Positions 1 to 9,051 are shown, numbered from the stretch's first letter. The stretch is 64,000 nt of DNA from Bin87 sp963665395 (GCA_963665395.2 OY762251.1:1302001-1366000); one strand, 5' to 3'. Notes: generated from the letters alone by a model not told the origin. Program-made: numbers and translations.

Positions 1-223
1 TGGCGACCTCCTGGAGCCGTATGCCGCGCCCGCGCACCAGCGAGGTCAACTGATCCCGCGCTTCCGGGCCGAGGGGTTGCGCCAGCTCCGGCGCATCGAT
101 GGCGTAGAGCCGCACCGGGAAGGGCCGCCGCAAGAAGCTGAACAGCCCGGCGTATTTGACCTCCAGCGAATCGCCGTCGATTACCCGCCGTATTCTCACC
201 TTGCGGAATTTTCGAGAGGCCAT
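1..223 (-). CDS. Staphylococcal-nuclease-like (thermonuclease) domain protein, 3' end outside window
   Basis: Reading the minus strand from the ATG at 223-221 gives 74 codons before the window edge. The start MASRKFRKVRIRRVIDGDSL, then VRLYAIDAPE and a QPLGPEARDQL stretch, match the N-terminal half of SNase-fold domains: the RVIDGDSLEV strand, the RLYAIDAPE strand with its metal-binding Asp, and the helix with E-A. These proteins are Ca2+-dependent nucleases or nonenzymatic relatives. No signal peptide is visible in the part present, and the catalytic Glu/Arg half lies outside the window, so activity cannot be judged. It is followed on the same strand by nothing in view; upstream lies a palindrome and then the sulfurtransferase gene on the same strand. 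Confidence 0.72.
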   Translation of the reverse strand, partial: MASRKFRKVRIRRVIDGDSLEVKYAGLFSFLRRPFPVRLYAIDAPELAQPLGPEARDQLTSLVRGRGIRLQEVA

Positions 224-239
224 GGTTCGCGTGTAGCGT

Positions 240-271
240 GTAGGGGCGTCCGCCGCGGCGGACGCCCCTAC
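240..271. repeat. Perfect palindrome, GTAGGGGCG family variant
   Basis: GTAGGGGCGTCCGCC is followed by its reverse complement with a two-base centre. It shares both ends (GTAGGGGCG / CGCCCCTAC) with the palindromes at 14943, 23663, 46310 and 16953. It sits 2 bases downstream of the stop codon of the sulfurtransferase gene and could act as its terminator. Confidence 0.7.
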
Positions 272-273
272 GA

Positions 274-1131
274 TTACACCGTGAGCGGGGTGTCGTCCCG
301 GTTGGCCCACTCTCCCATGGAGGCGTCGTAGTTTTTGGCGTTGTCGAAACCGACGAGGCGGAGGACGAAGTTTCCGTGCGCCGCACGGATGCCGGCCTGT
401 CAATAGGAGTAGGCGGTCTTGTCGGGGGTGATGCCGTGCTCCGTCAGTATCCGGCGGATTTCGGCGGCCGGCTTGAATTCGTGGGTGTGCCGGTCCATGA
501 GGTGGAACCATTCCAGGTGTACCGCGCCGGGAACGTGTCCGACCCGCTGGTTGGTATAGTTCGTGGCGGAGCCGTCCCATTCGGCGTCGCTGCGCACGTC
601 CCACACCACCACGTTGTCTAACGTACAAGCCTCTTTCAGCTCGTCGCCGGTGGCGATGAAGGACTCATCCGCCCGCGGGGTGAAAGTAACCGCCCCCGGC
701 GTCTTGGGCCGGCCGAAGTCGATGGGCTGGCCGGCATTGACCCAGGCCCGCCAGCCGCCGTTGAGCGCCATGACGTTGCGATGGCCGTAGTAGTTGAACA
801 CCCACCAGATCCGAGCGGCGGTGAGGCTCTGGGCGTGGTCGTAGGTGACCACGGTGGTATCGTCGCCGATGCCCAGCCCTTCGGCCATGGCCTTGAATTG
901 CTTGGGCGTCATGACGCGCTGCCCGCGAGCGCCGGGACCGAGGGCGGAGTCCGGGTCTTTGGCCCAGTTGTCGGCAACGTGGGCCGCGCCGGGAATATGG
1001 CCGCGCTGCCAGGCGTCGGCGGTGTTGGCGCAGTCCAAGATGACCACGTTGGGGTCGTCAAGATGCGCGGCCACCCACGCCGGATCGGTGAGGTATTCGG
1101 GATGGGCGTAGTCGTTAGCGGGGGTGGGCAT
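274..1131 (-). CDS. Rhodanese-type sulfurtransferase, probable selenoprotein (UGA at the active-site Cys position)
   Basis: Two rhodanese domains (about residues 10-125 and 150-285). The family moves a sulfane sulfur from thiosulfate or 3-mercaptopyruvate through a persulfide on one Cys in the second domain. Conventional reading stops at an in-frame TGA (400-402) after 243 residues, exactly where the catalytic Cys belongs: TAYSY-UGA-QAGIRAAHGNFVLRL. Translation continues in frame for 41 codons with conserved C-terminal family sequence (GFDNAKNYDASMGEWA) to TAA at 274-276, total 285 residues with residue 244 as UGA. A 7-bp perfect hairpin with loop GGC begins 10 nt after the UGA, fitting bacterial SECIS rules. 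GGAG lies 5 bases before the ATG. Alternatives are a nonsense mutation or a base error (TGC or TGT to TGA). No selA, selB, selD or tRNA-Sec gene is in the window. Confidence 0.8.
373..389 (-). promoter_or_regulatory. Putative bacterial SECIS hairpin
   Basis: On the minus strand TCCGTGC pairs with GCACGGA around the loop GGC. The loop begins 17 nt after the UGA at 402-400 and its first base is G, within the spacing and loop rules known for SelB-binding bacterial SECIS elements. The hairpin lies inside the coding frame (codons for I-R-A-A-H-G). Confidence 0.6.
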
Positions 1132-1212
1132 GGGAAACTCCAGAGGATAGCGAGTTGGCCGGATTGTAGGTTGCTCCGCCCTGGTGGGTCAACGACTCTG
1201 TGCCCACCATTC

Positions 1213-1317
1213 TGTCATTGCGAGGAGCGCAGTCCGCCGCAGGCGGACGGCAGTCTCGCCGAGTGAGCGACGGCGCGCCTTCGGCAACGAGATTGCCACG
1301 CTTCGCTCGCAATGACA
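1213..1317 (+). repeat. X/Y palindromic element, copy 1 (X2 arm left)
   Basis: Begins TGTCATTGCGAGGAGCG and ends CGCTCGCAATGACA. The left X arm carries the extra small hairpin TCCGCCGCAGGCGGA (X2 form). The right arm is the short Y form. It lies between the divergent sulfurtransferase and addB genes. Confidence 0.85.
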
Positions 1318-1402
1318 AAGTTGCAAACCCTCAAACATTGCCAGACCGGGGAATAAAATCCGCCGGAAACTGGTAAAGTAAAATAGTCCGTCCAGAACCG
1401 TC

Positions 1403-4400
1403 ATGTCTCCCGTAACCGTAACCCAAATCGGCCAACCCGCCCTGATGTCCCTCGCCGCTGCCGTTGCCGCCGCGCAGCAGGACGATGCCGCCGACCCCTT
1501 TGCCCGCGTGGTGGTGGTCACCAGCCACCGCGACGTGGCCAGCTCGGTGCGGCACCTGCTGGGCGCGCGCAACGCGCTCAACGTGACGGCGCAGACCGGG
1601 GAGCGTCTGGCGGCAGAGCTGGCCCGGCCCATCCTGCGCCCGGCAGGGGATGATGCGCCGCCGCGCCAGGCCCTGAGCCGGCTGCATGAATCCCAGGCGG
1701 TGCGCCGGGTGGCTGACCGCTGGCTGAACACTGCCGGTCTCAACCTGTCGCCGGCCGGCCGGCGCCGGCTGTACTCCGAGCTGGCCGGCGCGTTCCGCCA
1801 GTGGGAGCAGCGGCCCGCCCTTGACGACGCCGAAGCTCTGCCCGTCGCAGCGGTGGCCGGACTGAATTTGCCGGCGCTGTACGGCGATTTCCGCACGCTG
1901 CTGGACCGGGACGGCTACTACACCCGATACGAACTGCCGAGGCGGGCGGCGCAAGCCCTGTCCGACCACTGGCCGCCGGGCCGGGAGCCGGCGGTCATCT
2001 ATTATCTGCCCCGGCATCCCACCGAGGGCGAGCTGGAGCTGATGCAGGTTCTGCTGGGACGGGGCAAGTGCCGGGTTATCGTTGGACTAACTGGCGATGG
2101 CGAGGCCGACGGGCCGGCGCTGGCCCTGTATGACCGGCTCACTGGCGGGGCCGTCACGATGGATGGCGCTATGCCGTTGCAGCGGGCGGTTGCCGGCAAC
2201 GCCCTGACCGTCACCATCGCGCCTGACCCGGTGGAGGAGGTCCGGGCCGTGGTGCGGCGCATAATTGCGGTGGCCGACGAAGCGCCTTTTCATCGCATCG
2301 CCGTGGCGCACCGGCAGGAATCGCCCTACGCCAGCCTGCTGCGTCAGGAGCTGGATTTCGCCGGCATACCCTTCGCCGGCATCCCGCGGCGCACCTTGGC
2401 CGACACCGGCGCCGGGCGGTTCCTGCGGGGCGTGCTGGCGTTGGTGGCGTCGATGGGCGGTAACGCAAATGCCGATCCCGCTATCGACCGGGAGCAGTTC
2501 ATTGACCTGATCATGTCGTGTCCAGTGCGTTTCCCGCCATCCTCAAATGCCGGGCGGCGCCGGCGTCCGGTAGAAGTACCGGCGACACAGTGGGCCGACC
2601 TGGCGCGGGCGGCGCGGGCTAACGGAACCGTTAGCGAATGGCGCGCTCGGCTCACGGCGCACGTCGAGCAGCAGGCGCGACGGGAGCGGGAACGTTACGG
2701 CGACGCTCCGGCGGATGGCGAGACGGCAGGAACCGGCCGGCCCGACGCGGATGCACTTATCGCCTTTATCGAGCGACTGGCCCCTCGCCTGGGGCAACTG
2801 CGCCATCTCGACCAGCCGGATGGGACGTGGCAGTTGGCGGCAGAGCGGCTCAAGGCGCTGCTGGCCGATTACCACCGGCGCGCCGCGGACGACACGGAGG
2901 ACTACCGACGCATTGAGGAAATCCTGGACGGCCTCAGCGGGCTGGCGGATTGGGACGCCGAATACGACGTGGACGTTCTACGTGAGACCGTCGGCGATGA
3001 GTTGCAGAGTCCGGTGTCCGACCGGGGCCGGCCGGTGGGTTCCGGCGTGTACGTCGGCCCGCCGGCGGGCATCGTGGGCGCGCAGTACGGCATGGTTTTC
3101 GCCGTCGGCATGGCGGAAGGCCAGTTTCCGCCGTCCCATCGTCCGACCATCGTGGACGAATGGCGGGACAGCGGCGCGGCGGCCCGGACCCGGCGCGCGC
3201 TGGAACGCTACGAGTTCCTCGGCGCAATGGCCTCTGCTGAACGGGCCGGGCTCAGCTACGCCGTGGCCGGCGCCGACCGCCGCATGGCCTGGCCTTCGCC
3301 CTGGCTGCTGGAAGCCGCCAACCTGCTCCATTCTGCCGCCGGCGGCGACGGACGCATTACCGCCGAGAACCTGGCCGCCGATGCCGGCAGCAAGCCGTGG
3401 CTCACCGTCATACCGTCCCGGGAGATGGGCCTGCGTCAGTTGTCCGACTCCGGCAACGTCGCGCCGGCCGATTTAGCCGACTACAACCTGATGCACCTGC
3501 TGGCCCACTCCGGCATTGCGCTGGAGTCTCATCCTGCCTGGGCGACTGACGCCCGTGTACTCAAGGCGTTGGAGGCGCGGAGCGCCCGGCTGGGCGCAAT
3601 CCTCACCGAGTGGGACGGGCGCGTGGGCGCCGGCTCGCGGAGAATAACCGACCTTGGCGTTCCGGATCGCCCGGTGTCGCCCAGCGCCCTGGAAACGTGG
3701 GCCGTCTGCCCGTATCGTTACTTCCTGAGCCGAGCGCTGGGCATCGCGCCGCCGCCGGTTGACGATGACGAAGGGGAAATATCCGCGCTGGACCGCGGCG
3801 TGCTGGTGCATCGGATTCTTGAGGAGTTCGTCAATCGGGGAATGCAATCGGAGGAGCAATTGCTGGCGCTGGCCGACGCGGAATTCGCTGCCGCCGAAGG
3901 CAGGGGCATCACCGGCTATCCCCTGCTCTGGGAAATGGAAAAGGACGCCATCCGGGCCGGCTTGCAACGCTTCTTCGCCGCCGATGCCGGTTGGCTGGGC
4001 GGGCCGCCGCTGGAATCCCGCTCGGAGCAATCCTTCGACGACGTGCGCATGAATGTTGACGGCTTGGGCGTCGTCCATTTTCGCGGCAAGATTGACCGGC
4101 TGGACGCGCTGGCCGGCGGCGAGGTGCGGGTGCGGGATTTCAAGACCGGCGCGGCGCGGCGGTATCTGACCGGATCGCGGGGCGGGCAGCCGGAATACAC
4201 CATCGCCAACGGGCGGGCCTTGCAACTGCCGGTGTACGTGGCCGGCGCGCGCCGATTGTATCCTGGCGCCAGCATCAGCGCGTCCTACTGTTTTCCCCTG
4301 AGCGACGGCGCGATTTTCGACCCCAGCCCGTATAACGACGCGGGCGGATTGGCAGGTTTCCACGACACCTTGCGCAATATCCTGGGCGCCGCCCGCGCCG

Positions 4401-4570
4401 GTGTATTTCCGGCTACGCCGGAGGAGGGGGATCGCGGCAACTGCCGTTACTGCGACTTCAACCGCCTCTGCCCGGCCCGGCGGCGGCAGATCTGGGAGCG
4501 CAAGGGGCGCAACGATCCCGACGTACAACCCTTTAACGCCCTGGGCGGCCCGGCCGCCATAGAAAACTGA
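1403..4570 (+). CDS. addB: AddB-like helicase/exonuclease subunit with C-terminal RecB-type nuclease and Fe-S cluster
   Basis: 1055 aa. AddAB resects double-strand breaks for RecA-dependent repair. The N-terminal half is a degenerate UvrD/AddB helicase fold (VVVVTSHRDVASSVRHLLG) without a canonical Walker A. The C-terminal third is a PD-(D/E)XK nuclease: PVSPSALETWAVCPYRYF near residue 770 (first Fe-S Cys), a His in GVLVHRILEEF, Asp in KIDRLD near 898 and DFKTG near 912. CRYCDFNRLC near 1012 supplies the other three Cys of a 4Fe-4S cluster, the AddB hallmark. A protease-like gene follows after 21 bases, then addA, so it is likely the first gene of a three-gene operon. PD-(D/E)XK nuclease domain protein is the safer generic name; the AddB call rests on the Fe-S pattern and the addA neighbour. 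Confidence 0.88.
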   Translation: MSPVTVTQIGQPALMSLAAAVAAAQQDDAADPFARVVVVTSHRDVASSVRHLLGARNALNVTAQTGERLAAELARPILRPAGDDAPPRQALSRLHESQAVRRVADRWLNTAGLNLSPAGRRRLYSELAGAFRQWEQRPALDDAEALPVAAVAGLNLPALYGDFRTLLDRDGYYTRYELPRRAAQALSDHWPPGREPAVIYYLPRHPTEGELELMQVLLGRGKCRVIVGLTGDGEADGPALALYDRLTGGAVTMDGAMPLQRAVAGNALTVTIAPDPVEEVRAVVRRIIAVADEAPFHRIAVAHRQESPYASLLRQELDFAGIPFAGIPRRTLADTGAGRFLRGVLALVASMGGNANADPAIDREQFIDLIMSCPVRFPPSSNAGRRRRPVEVPATQWADLARAARANGTVSEWRARLTAHVEQQARRERERYGDAPADGETAGTGRPDADALIAFIERLAPRLGQLRHLDQPDGTWQLAAERLKALLADYHRRAADDTEDYRRIEEILDGLSGLADWDAEYDVDVLRETVGDELQSPVSDRGRPVGSGVYVGPPAGIVGAQYGMVFAVGMAEGQFPPSHRPTIVDEWRDSGAAARTRRALERYEFLGAMASAERAGLSYAVAGADRRMAWPSPWLLEAANLLHSAAGGDGRITAENLAADAGSKPWLTVIPSREMGLRQLSDSGNVAPADLADYNLMHLLAHSGIALESHPAWATDARVLKALEARSARLGAILTEWDGRVGAGSRRITDLGVPDRPVSPSALETWAVCPYRYFLSRALGIAPPPVDDDEGEISALDRGVLVHRILEEFVNRGMQSEEQLLALADAEFAAAEGRGITGYPLLWEMEKDAIRAGLQRFFAADAGWLGGPPLESRSEQSFDDVRMNVDGLGVVHFRGKIDRLDALAGGEVRVRDFKTGAARRYLTGSRGGQPEYTIANGRALQLPVYVAGARRLYPGASISASYCFPLSDGAIFDPSPYNDAGGLAGFHDTLRNILGAARAGVFPATPEEGDRGNCRYCDFNRLCPARRRQIWERKGRNDPDVQPFNALGGPAAIEN

Positions 4571-4591
4571 GACAATTCGAGGAGAAACACT

Positions 4592-4948
4592 ATGGGAACG
4601 GTAACAGTGACTATAGGAATTGGCGACCCGCAGGGCCGGCGGTTCGAGGAACTGGAGGTTACAGTCGATACCGGCTCAACCTACACCGCAGTGCCCAGAG
4701 CAATGCTTCAGAGGCTGGGCGTGCCGGTCGAAAGGTCACTCCCCTCCAAGACGGCCGACGGCAGAATCGTTCCGGTCGACGTCGCACACACCACCATAAG
4801 ACTGGAGGGGCTTGAGTTTCCCACGCCGGTCATATTTGCAGAGGACAACGAGCCGAGCCTGCTGGGCGTGGTCTCCCTGGAGCAAGCGGCGCTCGCTGTT
4901 GATCCCGTTGAGGGTCAACTGATACCGACAAACCTGCTCCGCTACTAA
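4592..4948 (+). CDS. Retropepsin-like clan AA aspartyl protease domain protein
   Basis: 118 aa, a single small domain. TVDTGSTYTAVPRAML near residues 24-39 is the D-T-G-S active-site loop of retropepsin-like proteases, and SLLGVVSLE near residue 88 corresponds to the C-terminal hydrophobic-hydrophobic-G element. Proteins this size (the AF_0612-like group) are expected to work as homodimers with one Asp from each chain. There is no signal peptide or membrane segment, so it is probably cytoplasmic. The ribosome site GAGGAG sits 8 bases before the ATG. It lies between addB and addA on the same strand with small gaps, so it is probably co-transcribed with them; a functional link to recombination is not established. 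Confidence 0.75.
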   Translation: MGTVTVTIGIGDPQGRRFEELEVTVDTGSTYTAVPRAMLQRLGVPVERSLPSKTADGRIVPVDVAHTTIRLEGLEFPTPVIFAEDNEPSLLGVVSLEQAALAVDPVEGQLIPTNLLRY

Positions 4949-4985
4949 ACAAGACAGTGGGCCAGCCGAGCCGCCATCAGAACCG

Positions 4986-7900
4986 ATGAATAACCCCACC
5001 AACGACGCCAGCGCCGGCCGGCGCATCGTCCGCGACCGGGACGCCAACCTGATCGTCGAGGCCGGGGCCGGCACGGGGAAGACCTACGCCCTGGTCAGCC
5101 GCGTGGTCGCGCTGGTGAAGGCCGGCGTCAGGATGGAAAACATCGTTGCCATCACGTTCACCGAGATGGCGGCGGCGGAACTGTCGGAACGCATCCGCGC
5201 CCGCATGGATGACCTGCTGGACGACGAATACCGCAAATCCTCGGACGATCCGCTGGCACTGGATGGAACGGAGCGCGTAGTCTGGTCGGATGAGGAACTA
5301 CAGCGGATCAGGGACGCTATCGCGGAGCTGGATCGGGCGTCGATCCAGACCATTCACAGCTTCGCCGCCCAGCTGCTCCGCCAACGGCCCATGGCCGTGG
5401 GGCTGCCCTACGGTTGGGCACAGTGGGACGAACTGGACGCTGCCCAGGACTTCGCCGAGAGGTGGGATGCTTGGCTGGAGTGGGCACTGAGTGAAGGCTC
5501 CACGGTGAACCGGGAGTTGCAGCGTGTTTTGCGTCATCTGCATGGTTCCGGTATCGGTTTGGGCCATTGGCGGGACATAGCCAGCGCATTTAGCGGGAAC
5601 TACTACCGGCTGTCCAGTGAGAATATCTTGCCGTCCGTTAACCTTCCCACCGTCTGCCAGAACACATTGGAAGCATTGCAGACACTGGCAGCGGATTGCA
5701 CCGACCAATCCGACGTGCTGTTTCAGCAGTTGGCGGGAGCTATCGCAACCGTACAAGCAGTAGCGGACGCCGCCGATGACCCGGTGGACGCCGCCGAAAC
5801 CCTGGCCGGTGGCACAAGGGTGGACTATTCGGGCAACGTTGGCGGCCGGAATGCCTGGGGCCGGCGTACCGCCGACATCCGCGCCGATTTCCGCGGGGCC
5901 GGCGTAGCCTTTCAACAGGCCGTCAGGTCGTCCGTCCTGTATCCGTTGTTGCGAAATCTCCACCGGCGTTTTGCGGTGGGTTACGCGAACGACCGCAAGG
6001 CCGACGGCGCGGCCACCTTTGACGACCTGCTGGTGTGGGCGCGGGATTTGCTGCTGGACGATGACGCTCGCCACTACTTTCAGAGCCGCTACACCCATAT
6101 CCTCATTGATGAGTTCCAGGACACCGACCCGTTGCAGGCCGAAATCGGCTTCTACCTGGCCGCTGCCGACGACGCTCCGGTGGGACGGCAGCCCTGGCAT
6201 ACGCTGCCCCTGGCTCCGGGGCGGCTGTTCATTGTCGGCGACGCCAAGCAGTCGATATACCGCTTTCGCGGCGCCGACCTGGGTGTCGTCCAGCAGGTGA
6301 AACGGGGCGGCCAACTGGTCGAGCTGACACTGTCTGAAAACCGCCGCTCGCAGCAGCCTGTTTTGAATTGGGTCAACGCGGTGTTCGGCAAGGTGATGGG
6401 CGAGGACGCTTCCGGGCAGCAGGCGGGGTACGTCTCCCTGCTGCCCAACGCCGGCGTCCAGCAGGCCGGCCTGGATGCGAGCGTCCGGGTGTTCGGCGAA
6501 CCTTCCGACGACCGAGCTGACGATATACGCCGCCGGGAGGCTGCGGACATAGCCCGCCTCATTGCGGCCTACACTACCGACGGCGCCGACTGCCGGAACG
6601 TGTACGACAAGGATGACGGATGCGTCCGCCCGGCCCGGCTGGGTGACGTGTGCATCCTGATACGCTCTCGCACCGGCCTGGGCATACTGGAGCGGGCCCT
6701 GGAGGACGCCGGCATCCCCTATCGCATCGAGGGCGGCTCGCTGCTGTTCGACACCCAGGAGGTGCAGGACCTGCTCAACTGCCTGCGGGCTATTGACAAT
6801 CCCGCCGACGCGGTGGCGGTGGTGGCCGCCCTGCGCTCGCCGGCCTTCGCCTGCTCCGACGTTGACCTGCTGAACTGGCGCGATGCCGGCGCATCGTGGA
6901 ACTATTTGGACAGGGGCGATGACATGGAATCGTCCCCGGTGGGCGAGGGCATGGCCCGGCTCCGCGAGTATCACCGGCGTCGCCATGCCGTGCCCGTTTC
7001 CCGCCTCATCAGCGAGTTTGTCCGGGAGCACCGGCTGGAGGAGCTGGACCTGGTCGAGTACCGCCCCCGGGAGATGTGGCGTCGCCGGCAGTTCCTGGTG
7101 GAGCAGGCCCGCGCATTGGAGACCGACGGCCCGGCCGCCGGCGGCGCGGCGTCGTGGAACCTGCACCAGTTTATCCTTTGGGCCGAGAGGCAGCGGGATG
7201 AATCCAGCCGGATCAACGAGCTGCCGGCGCCGGAGAGCGACGACGATGCGGTGCGCGTAATGACCATGCACTCGGCCAAGGGCCTGGAGTTTCCCATCGT
7301 CATTCTGCGCGACCTCGATTATTCGCCGCGCACCGATGCGCCCGTCGTGCTGGTGGACCCAGACACCGGCGGCGCGGAAATCTCCATCGGCGCGGCGAAC
7401 GTTCGCATCCGCACTCCCGGCTACGCGGCCCTGGCCGATGCCGAGAACGCCCACAGCGTTGCGGAGGAGGTTCGTCTGGCCTACGTTGCCGCCACGCGGG
7501 CCCGCGATCATCTGCTGGTGAGCCGGCATTGCCGCCAAGCCAGGGACGGAACGCTCTCCAACGCCGTCATCAAAACCATCACCGAGGAGTCGGAAACTCT
7601 GCCCCATTCGGTGATTGAGACCATCCCCGATGCGCCGGCCCGCTCTGCAATGGCGGGACGGGACGACAGCCTGACACCGCTGGCCTACGATGCCGAAAGG
7701 TGGCGGCAGGAGCGGACGGGATCCATCGGCGAGCGTTCTATTCCCCAGGCGGTCACCGCTACGTGGCTGGCCCGTCAAGCCGGCGCGCCTACCGCCGCCG
7801 CGCCGGAGGAAGTAGCAGAGGTCGGCATTGAGGACAAGGACGCCGAGCCGGACGAGGAACAGCCCTGGCGGGGCGGGCGCGGCGGCACGGCTTTCGGCAG

Positions 7901-8468
7901 CGCCCTCCACGCGGTGTTGCAGTACGCGGTGGGCGAGGTTCTGACGCAATTGCCGGTGGCCGACGACGGGGCATTGGATGAGTTGCTGACGCAACTGGAA
8001 GCCGCCATTGACCGGCTGGCCGGGTGGCAGGCCCGCGAAGGCGGGGTACATGGCAGCGCCGGGGACATCGCCCAGCTGGCCAAACGGGCCGCGCGCCACG
8101 AATCGGTCGTTGCCGCGCTGCGGGCGCCGAAACTGTGGCCGGAAATCCCGGTGGCCGCCCGACTGGACACACCCGCCGGCCCGGTGGTCATTGAAGGCAT
8201 CATCGACCTGCTCTACCTGGACCACGACGACAGGCTGGTCATCGTCGATTACAAGTCAGACGACGTTGCCAGTGACGCCGATGTGCAAGCCAAGATGGAA
8301 CGCTACCAATGGCAGGGCGCATCCTACGCCGCCGCCGTGGAACGGGCCGCCGGCAAAAAGGTCAAGGACGTGCAGTTCCTCTTCGTGCGTAGAGAGCAAG
8401 CCGTGTCAATTCCCAACTTACCGGAATTGTTGGAGCGGCTGCCGCACCTAGTTTCAGAGCGTGCGTAG
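4986..8468 (+). CDS. addA: AddA-like UvrD-family helicase/nuclease
   Basis: 1160 aa, normal for AddA. All SF1 helicase motifs are readable: Walker A EAGAGTGKTYAL near residues 25-36, ITFTEMAAAELSERI (Ia), LIDEFQDTDPLQ near 374 (II), VGDAKQSIYRFRGAD near 418 (III), LSENRRSQQPVLN (IV), VMTMHSAKGLEFP near 758 (V) and LAYVAATRARDHLLVS (VI). The C-terminus has a RecB-type nuclease: His in GSALHAVLQYA, Asp in EGIIDLLYL and VDYKSDD near 1090. With AddB it forms a 3'-5' helicase plus dual nuclease that processes DNA ends to load RecA. It follows the protease-like gene by 37 bases. A hairpin lies 20 bases past the stop. Confidence 0.93.
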   Translation: MNNPTNDASAGRRIVRDRDANLIVEAGAGTGKTYALVSRVVALVKAGVRMENIVAITFTEMAAAELSERIRARMDDLLDDEYRKSSDDPLALDGTERVVWSDEELQRIRDAIAELDRASIQTIHSFAAQLLRQRPMAVGLPYGWAQWDELDAAQDFAERWDAWLEWALSEGSTVNRELQRVLRHLHGSGIGLGHWRDIASAFSGNYYRLSSENILPSVNLPTVCQNTLEALQTLAADCTDQSDVLFQQLAGAIATVQAVADAADDPVDAAETLAGGTRVDYSGNVGGRNAWGRRTADIRADFRGAGVAFQQAVRSSVLYPLLRNLHRRFAVGYANDRKADGAATFDDLLVWARDLLLDDDARHYFQSRYTHILIDEFQDTDPLQAEIGFYLAAADDAPVGRQPWHTLPLAPGRLFIVGDAKQSIYRFRGADLGVVQQVKRGGQLVELTLSENRRSQQPVLNWVNAVFGKVMGEDASGQQAGYVSLLPNAGVQQAGLDASVRVFGEPSDDRADDIRRREAADIARLIAAYTTDGADCRNVYDKDDGCVRPARLGDVCILIRSRTGLGILERALEDAGIPYRIEGGSLLFDTQEVQDLLNCLRAIDNPADAVAVVAALRSPAFACSDVDLLNWRDAGASWNYLDRGDDMESSPVGEGMARLREYHRRRHAVPVSRLISEFVREHRLEELDLVEYRPREMWRRRQFLVEQARALETDGPAAGGAASWNLHQFILWAERQRDESSRINELPAPESDDDAVRVMTMHSAKGLEFPIVILRDLDYSPRTDAPVVLVDPDTGGAEISIGAANVRIRTPGYAALADAENAHSVAEEVRLAYVAATRARDHLLVSRHCRQARDGTLSNAVIKTITEESETLPHSVIETIPDAPARSAMAGRDDSLTPLAYDAERWRQERTGSIGERSIPQAVTATWLARQAGAPTAAAPEEVAEVGIEDKDAEPDEEQPWRGGRGGTAFGSALHAVLQYAVGEVLTQLPVADDGALDELLTQLEAAIDRLAGWQAREGGVHGSAGDIAQLAKRAARHESVVAALRAPKLWPEIPVAARLDTPAGPVVIEGIIDLLYLDHDDRLVIVDYKSDDVASDADVQAKMERYQWQGASYAAAVERAAGKKVKDVQFLFVRREQAVSIPNLPELLERLPHLVSERA

Positions 8469-8488
8469 AGCGCACGAACAAATAACGT

Positions 8489-8510
8489 GATTCCCGCTTT
8501 TGCGGGAATC
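8489..8510 (+). terminator. Hairpin downstream of addA
   Basis: GATTCCCGC, loop TTTT, GCGGGAATC: a 9-bp perfect stem 20 bases after the addA stop. No T-run follows, so it may instead be a member of the CATTCCGG-type REP family that also occurs at 8901-9003. Confidence 0.4.
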
Positions 8511-8596
8511 CGGCACCCGCATTCGCTGGCGGCGTTTCTTATCCTCTCTCCGCATGGACTCCAGCTCCGAGCGGACAGCCTGAGCAGTACGAAAAG

Positions 8597-8752
8597 TCAA
8601 TCCCTCAGTGCCGGGTCACAGGTTTGCTCCCGGAACTTGCGGATGTCGAACGGCGGGTGTCCGGGCGGTATCTTGTCCTGCAAGGTTCCCAGGCGAGAGT
8701 AGTCAATGCGCCGGGGCCGCTCGCTAGTACCAGGTTTGGATCGGTACAACAT
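8597..8752 (-). CDS. Possible small protein of 51 residues, unknown
   Basis: The 583 bases between addA and the next gene (8469-9051) hold hairpins, an X/Y repeat and this one candidate frame. MLYRSKPGTSERPRRIDYSR begins 6 bases after a GAGGAG ribosome site, and the frame is free of repeat sequence. The product is basic with a Pro-rich middle (DKIPPGHPPFDIRKF). No family is recognised. It could be a remnant of a longer gene interrupted by the neighbouring repeat. Confidence 0.35.
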   Translation of the reverse strand: MLYRSKPGTSERPRRIDYSRLGTLQDKIPPGHPPFDIRKFREQTCDPALRD

Positions 8753-8779
8753 TAGCATCTCCTCACGTGTACCCGGTTT

Positions 8780-8872
8780 ATCATTGCGAAGAGCGGAGCG
8801 ACGTGGCGGTCCCGCTGCGTGAATAACCATTCCTTCGGCGACGAGATTGCCACGCATCGCTCGCAATGACAT
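8780..8872 (+). repeat. X/Y palindromic element, copy 2 (diverged, X1 left)
   Basis: Starts TATCATTGCGAAGAGCG and ends CGCTCGCAATGACA. The left arm is the longer X1 form and has several substitutions (GGCGGTCCCG for GGCAATCTCG), so this is an older copy. Confidence 0.75.
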
Positions 8873-8900
8873 AGGAGTTACGCACTTGAAACACCTCAAG

Positions 8901-9003
8901 CGTCACTCCGGCGAAAGCCGGAGTCCACACGCCATACAGTGAACGAATCGGCCACATATCTAACGAATTCGGGCACTGGATTCCGGCTTTCGCCGGAATG
9001 ACG
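8901..9003. repeat. Inverted pair of CATTCCGGC-type REP hairpins
   Basis: Two hairpins face each other: ACTCCGGC-GAAA-GCCGGAGT at 8905-8924 and ATTCCGGC-TTTC-GCCGGAAT at 8980-8999, flanked by CGTC...TCCA and TGGA...GACG. The same arrangement recurs at 12363-12460, with single hairpins at 19570 and 8489. Confidence 0.7.
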
Positions 9004-9051
9004 GGAGTAAAGGCGTCCAACTGCGTAAGTCCTGTGACAGTGGCGGCGTAC

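Noticed and set aside
400..402. Reassignment of UGA to Trp or Cys in the whole organism
   Set aside because: Other clear genes here (for example addB) end with TGA at the expected length, so UGA is a stop in general.
1115..1318. Short frames reading MSLRAKRGN or VIASAAWQSR at many places
   Set aside because: These are translations of the X/Y element arms in both strands, repeated wherever a copy lies.
5298..8225. 975-codon open frame antisense to addA
   Set aside because: Composition is typical of a high-GC shadow frame; the + strand helicase motifs are complete and ordered.
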